From contig DPJP01000136.1 in the NCBI GenBank assembly GCA_003542955.1, positions 56,201 to 64,578 on the forward strand: a DNA stretch of 8,378 nucleotides. The letters are read 5' to 3'. This document shows, piece by piece, positions 1 to 5,520 of this stretch (its first letter is position 1; every line of letters starts with the position of its first letter). Under the pieces are notes generated by a model. It did no database searches and was not told the DNA's origin. It worked only from the letters and a program-made list of their open reading frames with translations. Position numbers and translations under genes: made by a program. Origin of the DNA: Armatimonadota bacterium. GTDB taxonomy: Bacteria > Armatimonadota > Zipacnadia > Zipacnadales > UBA11051.

Positions 1-1598
1 CGGTGCGGGCGGGTGCGCAGTGCTCATCCCCGGTGCTGGTTGCGGGAATGCTCTTTGCGGTGTCGGATTCCGGGAGCGCTTACTGCCTCGATGCTGCCAC
101 AGGCAGGGAGCTATGGCGGCACAACATCGGCGGGCAGCACTATGCATCACCCGTCGCGGTCGGCGATGCCATCTACTTCAGCAACACGCGGGGCGCAACG
201 ACCGTGGTGGCGGCGGAACCTGACTACCGGGAGCTATCCAGAAACGACCTGCCGGAGGGTATCTACGCCTCCGCGGCGCCCCTGGACGGCTGCATCTACA
301 TCCGCACGACCGCCGCGGTCTACTGCATCGCCGATCTCGGCGCGGTCAGGCCCGAGCCGCCATCTTCTACCCCCACAGAGTTGCAAACGGTGACTGCCCC
401 CTCGACATCGCCCGGCGCAGTTGACCTCTCACAGGGCTGGTGGGCGCAGTTCCGCGGCCCGTACGCCACGGGTCTGACAGCGGAGAAGCCTGTCGAGCCC
501 GGTTGGGACGTCCCGGGCGGCAAGGGGCTGGTCTGGAAAGCGCCGGTACCTTTGCCGGGCCGGAGTTCACCGGTTGTGTGGAATAATGCTGTATTCCTGA
601 CCGGCTCGGACGAGAAGACACGGGAGGTCTACTGCTTCGACGCTGCATCGGGCGCACTCCGCTGGCGGCAGTCGGTGCCGGGAGAGAAACGCGGCGAAGG
701 CCCGCAGGTGAGCGCGGATACCGGCTATGCCGCATCTACGCCTGTCACCGACGGGCAACGCGTCTACGCGATCTTCGCAACCGGCGACGTGGGCTGTTTG
801 GACATGGCCGGGAAGCCGGTCTGGTCTAAGAGCCTCGGCGTGCCCGACAATCTCTACGGCCATGCGACATCGCTGCTGGTCCACAATGGCATGCTGCTTG
901 TGCAATTCGATCAGGAATCCGGGGAGGCGCCGAGATCGAAGCTGCTGGCGTTTGACGCGGCCACCGGGCGGACAGCGTGGGAAACCGACCGAGATGTCCC
1001 GACATCCTGGGCAACGCCGATCATCGTCACTGCAGATGGGCGTGAGGAGATCATCACCTGCGCGAACCCGTGGGTGATCGCCTACGATCCCGCCGAGGGG
1101 CGCGAGTTGTGGCGGGCCGAGTGCCTCAGCGGCGAGATAGCGCCTTCCCCGACCGTGGCAGCCGGGATGAGCGTTGTGGCGATGGATGGAGCATCATGCA
1201 CCGCAATCCGCCCCGGCGGCAGTGGCGATGTCACCGATACCCGGATTGCCTGGTCGTTCGCCGGGATGCTGCCGGACATCTGCAGCCCGGTCGGCACCGA
1301 CGAGTTCGTGTTCCTGCTGTCGACGTATGGGTACCTGACCTGTCTCGACGCTCGGACCGGCGAGATGATCTGGGAGCAGCAGCTGGATGGTACATTCAGC
1401 GCATCCCCGATCATCGCCGGTGACCGGCTGCACATCCTGAGCGAGGAGGGGCGCATGGCAGTGCTGGAGGTCGGCAACCGCTACAACGTGATCGGCGAGG
1501 GCGTGGTGGGCGAGAAGTGCCAGGCGACCCCGGCCATCGCGCGGGGACGGATGCTCATACGAGGCGAGCAGCACCTCTACTGCGTTGGAGCCCGGTGA
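1..1598 (+). CDS. PQQ-like beta-propeller protein, 5' partial, two propellers in tandem
   Basis: The reading frame is open from the left edge and ends at TGA 1596-1598, so the true start lies upstream; the GTG at position 3 is just an internal Val codon. Counting from that codon, 531 residues are visible. PQQ/BamB-type blade motifs (aromatic-x-x-D-x-x-x-G-x-x-x-W) occur near residues 27-38, 209-221, 314-327, 358-371 and 444-458. Residues 1-112 look like the closing blades of one propeller. Residues 115-143 are a Pro/Ser/Thr-rich linker. At 147-153 comes WAQFRGP, which in related proteins normally marks the start of a mature propeller, and a second propeller then runs to the C terminus. Proteins of this family are usually exported and often have no known enzymatic activity; whether this one binds PQQ or any cofactor cannot be told. 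No signal peptide is visible because the 5' end is missing. Family call firm, function unknown. Confidence 0.87.
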   Translation, partial: VRAGAQCSSPVLVAGMLFAVSDSGSAYCLDAATGRELWRHNIGGQHYASPVAVGDAIYFSNTRGATTVVAAEPDYRELSRNDLPEGIYASAAPLDGCIYIRTTAAVYCIADLGAVRPEPPSSTPTELQTVTAPSTSPGAVDLSQGWWAQFRGPYATGLTAEKPVEPGWDVPGGKGLVWKAPVPLPGRSSPVVWNNAVFLTGSDEKTREVYCFDAASGALRWRQSVPGEKRGEGPQVSADTGYAASTPVTDGQRVYAIFATGDVGCLDMAGKPVWSKSLGVPDNLYGHATSLLVHNGMLLVQFDQESGEAPRSKLLAFDAATGRTAWETDRDVPTSWATPIIVTADGREEIITCANPWVIAYDPAEGRELWRAECLSGEIAPSPTVAAGMSVVAMDGASCTAIRPGGSGDVTDTRIAWSFAGMLPDICSPVGTDEFVFLLSTYGYLTCLDARTGEMIWEQQLDGTFSASPIIAGDRLHILSEEGRMAVLEVGNRYNVIGEGVVGEKCQATPAIARGRMLIRGEQHLYCVGAR

Positions 1599-1617
1599 AA
1601 ACGCAGCCTCCTCAGCC

Positions 1618-1630
1618 GCCGGGCACCGGC
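1618..1630 (+). repeat. Short inverted repeat after the propeller gene
   Basis: GCCGG (1618-1622) and CCGGC (1626-1630) can form a 5-bp, all-GC stem with a 3-base loop, 20 bases after the stop codon. No T-run follows, so it is at best a weak candidate for a transcript 3' end. Such short GC stems are common by chance in DNA of this composition. Confidence 0.2.
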
Positions 1631-1654
1631 AATAATCCGGGCCGTTCGCAGGAC

Positions 1655-1671
1655 TCACACGACTTGTGTGG
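1655..1671. repeat. Inverted repeat in the gap before the reductase gene
   Basis: CACAC (1656-1660) and GTGTG (1666-1670) flank GACTT; G-T wobbles can add a pair on each side. It lies about 60 bases before the aldo/keto reductase start, in the longest gap between two complete gene ends here (1599-1729), where a promoter or operator would be expected. A TATAGC at 1704-1709 could be a -10 element, but I see no matching -35 element at normal spacing. There is no T-run. It could be a regulator site or chance. Confidence 0.2.
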
Positions 1672-1720
1672 CATATACCTGTGGGGAAGCGCGCGTGTTG
1701 GTCTATAGCATCACACCGGC

Positions 1721-1726
1721 GGTGAG
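1721..1726 (+). promoter_or_regulatory. Ribosome binding site of the aldo/keto reductase gene
   Basis: GGTGAG matches the 3' half of the consensus AAGGAGGTGA and ends 3 bases before the ATG at 1730. It supports that start, which also gives the usual family N terminus (short basic stretch, then LGRTGLEVS). Confidence 0.6.
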
Positions 1727-1729
1727 AAC

Positions 1730-2788
1730 ATGCAGAAGCGGATGCTCGGCAGGACGGGGCTGGAAGTCTCCATCATGGGCATGGGCGGGATACCGATCCG
1801 CAGGTGCAGTGATGAAGACGGTATCGCGCTATACCAGTACGCCATGGACAAGGGCGTCAACTACTTCGATGCCGCCAGGGGCTACAAGGACTGCCAGACG
1901 CGCCTGGGCCCCGCGGTCAAGGGCCGCCGAGAGCAGGCCATCATCGCCTCCAAGGACGGCTCCCGCGACGCCGAGCGCATGATGGAGGCCATCGACGAGA
2001 GCCTCCGCATCCTCGACACCGACTACATCGACATCTTTAAGCTCCATGGCGTCTGCCAGTTCGACGACCTGCAGCAGCGCACCGCCCCCGGCGGCGCACT
2101 CGATGGGCTCATCAAGGCCCGCGACCAGGGCAAGATACGCTTCATCGGGCTGTCGGGGCACAATGCCGATGTGCTGCAGCAAGCTGTCGAGACTGACGTC
2201 TTCGACGTCATCCTGGTCATCTTCAACTACATGAACACCGCCCCGGCGGAGACGCTTCTCGACGCTTGTGAGAAGCACGGGGTGGGCGTTACGGTGATGA
2301 AGCCGCTGGGCGGGAGTGTGCTCACTCAGCATGCCGACCTCGCGCTGAGGTGGGTCCTCCAGCACGAGCAGGTTTCTACCGTCTGCGCGGGGATGTGGCG
2401 GCAGTGGGAAGTCGACGCGAACGTGAGGGTCGCCGAGGAGTTCAGGCAACTCGATGAGGACGAGATGCAGGTGATCGAGGACCAGCGCCAGATGCGGGAC
2501 AAGATGTTCTGCCGACTCTGCTACCGGCATCACAAGTGCCCGAACGGGATCGATGTCGACAGCATGATGATCGCCGACCTGTGCTACACGCGTTTTGGGC
2601 TGGATGCCATGATGCAGGGCAACTGGGGTGAGCAAGTCGAGCTGACCAGGCAGTGCGCGAGTTGCGACATCGCAGATGAGTGCCGGGCTTCATGCCCGCA
2701 CGGTGTCGACATCCCGCGCTACCTGACGCATGTGCATGTGACATACATGCCCGTTGTCGAGCAGTATCGGGGGATGCACGCAGGGTGA
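1730..2788 (+). CDS. Aldo/keto reductase with C-terminal Cys-rich ferredoxin-like domain
   Basis: This 352-residue cytoplasmic protein has no signal peptide. Residues 1-240 form an aldo/keto reductase TIM barrel: the N terminus LGRTGLEVS, and a catalytic tetrad readable as Asp47, Tyr52, Lys75 and His106 (the last in KLHG). Family members reduce aldehydes or ketones with NAD(P)H. Residues 255-330 form a Cys-rich tail like the one seen in a bacterial subgroup that carries iron-sulfur motifs after the barrel. Here the motifs are C261-x2-C264-x5-C270-P and C309-x2-C312-x5-C318-x3-C322-P. Both differ from the common C-x2-C-x2-C pattern: in the first, the expected third Cys is His267; the second has three extra residues. 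Whether the tail binds a [4Fe-4S] cluster or another metal is therefore open. The substrate is unknown. A role in reducing sugar or uronate products of the downstream lyase is only inference from proximity; it is 62 bases upstream of the secreted-protein run. Confidence 0.92.
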   Translation: MQKRMLGRTGLEVSIMGMGGIPIRRCSDEDGIALYQYAMDKGVNYFDAARGYKDCQTRLGPAVKGRREQAIIASKDGSRDAERMMEAIDESLRILDTDYIDIFKLHGVCQFDDLQQRTAPGGALDGLIKARDQGKIRFIGLSGHNADVLQQAVETDVFDVILVIFNYMNTAPAETLLDACEKHGVGVTVMKPLGGSVLTQHADLALRWVLQHEQVSTVCAGMWRQWEVDANVRVAEEFRQLDEDEMQVIEDQRQMRDKMFCRLCYRHHKCPNGIDVDSMMIADLCYTRFGLDAMMQGNWGEQVELTRQCASCDIADECRASCPHGVDIPRYLTHVHVTYMPVVEQYRGMHAG

Positions 2789-2813
2789 TCTTGCGACGCA
2801 ACACCATCAACAA

Positions 2814-2838
2814 CCATATCCGGCAGATGCCGGGATGG
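2814..2838 (+). promoter_or_regulatory. Hairpin overlapping the ribosome binding site of the lectin-like gene
   Basis: CCAT-A-TCCGGC (2814-2824) and GCCGGGATGG (2829-2838) can form a 10-bp stem with one bulged A (2818), one G-T wobble and the 4-base loop AGAT. The 3' arm contains the first two G bases of the GGAGG at 2837-2841. If it forms in mRNA it would partly cover the ribosome binding site; it also sits between the reductase and the secreted-protein genes, where it could slow or part transcripts. No T-run follows, so it is not a standard intrinsic terminator. Confidence 0.4.
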
Positions 2839-2841
2839 AGG
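2837..2841 (+). promoter_or_regulatory. Ribosome binding site of the lectin-like gene
   Basis: GGAGG lies 9 bases before the ATG at 2851. It fixes that start, which opens directly into a signal peptide. Confidence 0.65.
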
Positions 2842-2850
2842 CGATAGCCG

Positions 2851-4065
2851 ATGAGATGGGGATATGTCATAATGGCGTGCGGGCTGGCCCTGCGCGTGGG
2901 CGTCGTGTGCGCACAGGCAGGCCAGGTCAGCGAGGCCGATGTCATCCTCAAGAGCGAGGTCGAGAACCTGCCCTTCACGGAGCGGCTCTCGCCAGTCATC
3001 TATGACGGCGTGACGGGCATGGCCTTCCCCGCGACCGGTGTCGCGATGGTGGGCCTGGAGCTGCAGCCCGGCGACTACACATTGCTGGTCCACTGCTATG
3101 CCCCGGCCGGAGATCAGGACGGCTTCTTCGTCGAGATCGACGGTCGACAGACACGACGTACCGCCCCCATCGGCAGATGGGGCACACTCGCATATCCGTT
3201 CACCACGGAGAAGGCCGGCAAGATCGGCATCTCGATCATCGGCCAGGAGCCCGGGATGACCGTGGATGCCATCGCGGTGGTCAAGGGCACGCACCAGGAC
3301 AACGACCCGCGCTTCGACCAGGTCCCTGGCGAGATGAAGAGGGGCGTCGAGATCAAGATCGAGGACCTCCCGCGGCTGGCGCTAACGGTCACACTTGCGG
3401 AGAAGGCCGAGGGGCCGCTGACCGCCGACGAGCACACGGTCTACATCGAGCACTTCGATGCCGAGTGCAATGGCGTCACGGGCGATTACCACTGGGGTGA
3501 GGGCCAATTCGGGCAGGCGCTGTACCTGGATGTGCCCGACGGGCGGTTCGCGGTTGATGCGAGCGGGTTCGACATCGGCCCCGAGGGGACCATCGAGTGG
3601 TGGGTGAAGCCGCGGCCCGCGCAGCAGTTGTGGTCGGATCAGGGGTGGCACTACTTCCTCCACTGCCGCGCGAAGGACGACGCGGGGCTGCAACTCGACC
3701 TCAGCCGCCACCCGAAGAGCCAGCTCCGCCTGATTGCCTCATCAAGCGAAGGCCCCTACTTCCCACCCGACAAGCCCGGCACGCGCGAGTGGGCGGAGAT
3801 GAGCACCAACGGGCTTGCCTACGACTCCTGGCACCACATTCTGGTTTCATGGAGGATCGGCGAGCAACGCACGCACCTGTGGGTGATGGTTGACGGCGTC
3901 GGCAGGCAGAGCTTCTTCCCGACGCAGCATGCCGCGGTGGGCTTCTCGTCGATCGAGTTCGGCAACACCCCGTCTCACTGGGATGTGCCCTATCTGTTCA
4001 TGGACGGTGGTATCGACGCGATTCGCATTCAGAATACATCAGTCGCCGACCGGCTGGCGAAGTGA
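2851..4065 (+). CDS. Secreted protein with carbohydrate-binding-like and LamG/ConA-like lectin domains
   Basis: The 404-residue product begins with a signal peptide (about residues 1-23; likely cleavage after AQA, residues 21-23). Residues about 28-146 look like a beta-sandwich carbohydrate-binding module, with GDYTLLVHCYAP (74-85), a FFVEIDG strand (92-98) and a closing DAIAVVKG strand (139-146). Residues about 195-400 match the concanavalin A-like/LamG fold (Laminin_G_3 type): ALYLD (223-227), GTIEWWVKPR (246-255), the strand motif WHHILVSW (327-334), VMVDG (345-349) and the ending DAIRIQNTS (389-397). I see no catalytic acid pair or other enzyme motif, so a binding role at the cell surface or in the periplasm is the best guess; the glycan is unknown. 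Its stop codon overlaps the ribosome binding site of the lyase gene, which points to co-translation. Cys20 is followed by Ala, but the residues before it (GVV) fit a lipobox poorly. Confidence 0.86.
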   Translation: MRWGYVIMACGLALRVGVVCAQAGQVSEADVILKSEVENLPFTERLSPVIYDGVTGMAFPATGVAMVGLELQPGDYTLLVHCYAPAGDQDGFFVEIDGRQTRRTAPIGRWGTLAYPFTTEKAGKIGISIIGQEPGMTVDAIAVVKGTHQDNDPRFDQVPGEMKRGVEIKIEDLPRLALTVTLAEKAEGPLTADEHTVYIEHFDAECNGVTGDYHWGEGQFGQALYLDVPDGRFAVDASGFDIGPEGTIEWWVKPRPAQQLWSDQGWHYFLHCRAKDDAGLQLDLSRHPKSQLRLIASSSEGPYFPPDKPGTREWAEMSTNGLAYDSWHHILVSWRIGEQRTHLWVMVDGVGRQSFFPTQHAAVGFSSIEFGNTPSHWDVPYLFMDGGIDAIRIQNTSVADRLAK

Positions 4066-4070
4066 GGTGA
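4064..4070 (+). promoter_or_regulatory. Ribosome binding site of the lyase gene, overlapping the upstream stop codon
   Basis: GAGGTGA shares its first two bases with the TGA stop (4063-4065) of the lectin-like gene and ends 5 bases before the ATG at 4076. It decides the lyase start: the same frame is open upstream to 3890, but there it overlaps the lectin gene and codes for an Arg/Ser-rich shadow sequence. The arrangement favours translational coupling. Confidence 0.75.
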
Positions 4071-4075
4071 ACCGG

Positions 4076-5479
4076 ATGCTGAAGAGGGTATCCATCGCGA
4101 CTCTGGTGTGTACGCTGATCTGCTTCGCGCAGTGCGCAGTGGCACTCGATCAGGACCTCGTAACCCGGGCGGAGGCGGCGCTGGAGAAATGCACGCAGTA
4201 CCTCGTCGATGAGGTCGCCTACAACGGCGGCTATGTGGGGACCTACCTCGAGGACCTCAGCGACCAGTGGGGCGAGGGGCACTGCCTGCGGCACCAGAGC
4301 TGGCTGCAGCCGCCGGGGAGCCCCTCGACGGGGCAGGAGTTCCTCCGCGCATGGCGGGCGACGGGCAAGCAGCTCTACCTGGATGCGGCCGTGACGAACG
4401 CCCGGTCACTTGTCTGGGGGCAGCTCGAGTGCGGCGGCTGGGTCTATGTCGTTGACTACACGCGCGAGGGCGAGGAGCGCAACTACTACCGCCGCAACGC
4501 CGGCAGCAATGACCAGAAGCTCAAGAGCGGCGCCAACCGCGGAACGTACGATGACGATACGTCACAGGCCAGCCTGCGGATGCTGATGGCGACGGATGAG
4601 GCGCTCGATGGCCAGGATCAGCAGATCCGTGAGGCGGTGATGGCCGGCCTCGAGTGGGTGCTCAAATCGCAATACCGCCACGGCGGCTTCCCGCAGTGGT
4701 ATCCGCTCTCGACAACGGGCTACAGCCGCCACAGCACCTACAACGACGGGAATATGTACTACATCATGTATCTGCTGATGGCCGCGTATGAGCAGTACGG
4801 CGATGAGCGCTACCGGCAGACGCTGCTCAAGCTCGGGGACTTCTTCATCAACTCACAACTCCCGGAGCCGCAGCCGATCTGGGCCCAGCAGTACGACGAG
4901 GACATGCGCCCGGCTTGGGCCCGCATGTTCGAGCCGGCATCAGTCACGGGCGGCGAGACCTCCGGTGTAATGACGGCGCTGATCGAGATGGCCGTCTACA
5001 CAAAGGACCCGAAATACCTCGCGCCGATCCCGCCTGCCCTGGCATGGTACCAGCGCTCGCAGTTGCCGAACGGCCGCTGGGCGCGCTTCTATGAACTCAA
5101 GACGAACAAGCCGCTCTACTTCACCAGCGACAACCGCACCACGTACCGGCTCACCTACGACGACAGCGACATGCCCGACCACTACTCATTCAACGCATCG
5201 AGCTACCCGCAGAGGGTCGAGGATGCGCACAAGGCCATCACCGAGCAGGGGCTCGAGGCGTACGCCGCGGCGCGGGCGCCGAAGGAACTCACACCGGCGC
5301 AACTGACCGCACGAGCTGAGAGCATGGAGGAGGCCGTGCGCAAGGCCCTCGCCGAGCAGACCGAAAAAGGCGTGTGGGTGAGGACCGCGGCAGAAGGCCG
5401 CATCATCGACATGGCGCTTGTCCAGCGCCAGATGCGTACGCTCAGCGATTACCTGGCCGCCGCCAACGGAAAGCAGTAG
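4076..5479 (+). CDS. Secreted pectate lyase family 10 (PL10)-like protein
   Basis: The 467-residue product starts with a signal peptide (basic LKR, hydrophobic core, probable cleavage after AVA at 21-23). The body resembles the all-helical (alpha/alpha toroid) PL10 pectate lyases, which cut polygalacturonate by Ca-dependent beta-elimination. Family landmarks are: a GGW strand (120-122), TYDDDTSQASLRML (157-170), GGFPQWYP (203-210), the TYND segment (221-224), WAQQYD (269-274), W-A-R (281-283) and RWARFYELKTNKPLYF (334-349). Residues 400-467 are a helical tail ending in LSDYL, as in planctomycetal relatives I recall. Two spots differ from the usual PL10 pattern: TYNDGNM where the family tends to have TFNDDAM, and FTSDN where it tends to have SGRD. 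These may touch the active site, so activity and substrate are uncertain; another uronan or a non-catalytic role is possible. It lies in the middle of the three-gene run of exported proteins. Confidence 0.85.
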   Translation: MLKRVSIATLVCTLICFAQCAVALDQDLVTRAEAALEKCTQYLVDEVAYNGGYVGTYLEDLSDQWGEGHCLRHQSWLQPPGSPSTGQEFLRAWRATGKQLYLDAAVTNARSLVWGQLECGGWVYVVDYTREGEERNYYRRNAGSNDQKLKSGANRGTYDDDTSQASLRMLMATDEALDGQDQQIREAVMAGLEWVLKSQYRHGGFPQWYPLSTTGYSRHSTYNDGNMYYIMYLLMAAYEQYGDERYRQTLLKLGDFFINSQLPEPQPIWAQQYDEDMRPAWARMFEPASVTGGETSGVMTALIEMAVYTKDPKYLAPIPPALAWYQRSQLPNGRWARFYELKTNKPLYFTSDNRTTYRLTYDDSDMPDHYSFNASSYPQRVEDAHKAITEQGLEAYAAARAPKELTPAQLTARAESMEEAVRKALAEQTEKGVWVRTAAEGRIIDMALVQRQMRTLSDYLAAANGKQ

Positions 5480-5510
5480 ACTGCGCGGCCATCGTGGAAG
5501 TGGAAGCGAT

Positions 5511-5515
5511 GGAGG
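5511..5515 (+). promoter_or_regulatory. Ribosome binding site that sets the start of the transglutaminase-like gene
   Basis: GGAGG lies 5 bases before the ATG at 5521. An in-frame ATG at 5509 overlaps this site and has only GGAAG before it, and one at 5539 has nothing, so 5521 is preferred. The frame is open upstream to 5374, but that part is inside the lyase gene and is rich in Arg/His/Pro, as expected for a shadow frame. Confidence 0.65.
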
Positions 5516-5520
5516 TTCCC

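Noticed and set aside
1664..1709. Promoter before the reductase gene (TTGTGT at 1664-1669, TATAGC at 1704-1709)
   Set aside because: The spacing between these two elements is about 34 bases, far from the usual 16-18, and no better pair was found.
1829..2635. Minus-strand open frame of 268 codons opposite the reductase
   Set aside because: The + strand shows the complete aldo/keto reductase tetrad and Cys motifs; the minus product is Val/His/Asp-rich with no family likeness.
3890..4075. Upstream extension of the lyase frame
   Set aside because: It overlaps the lectin-like gene, is Arg/Ser-rich, and the signal peptide and ribosome site both place the start at 4076.
5374..5520. Upstream extension of the last gene's frame
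   Set aside because: Most of it lies inside the lyase gene and is not protein-like; GGAGG at 5511-5515 and the signal peptide support 5521.
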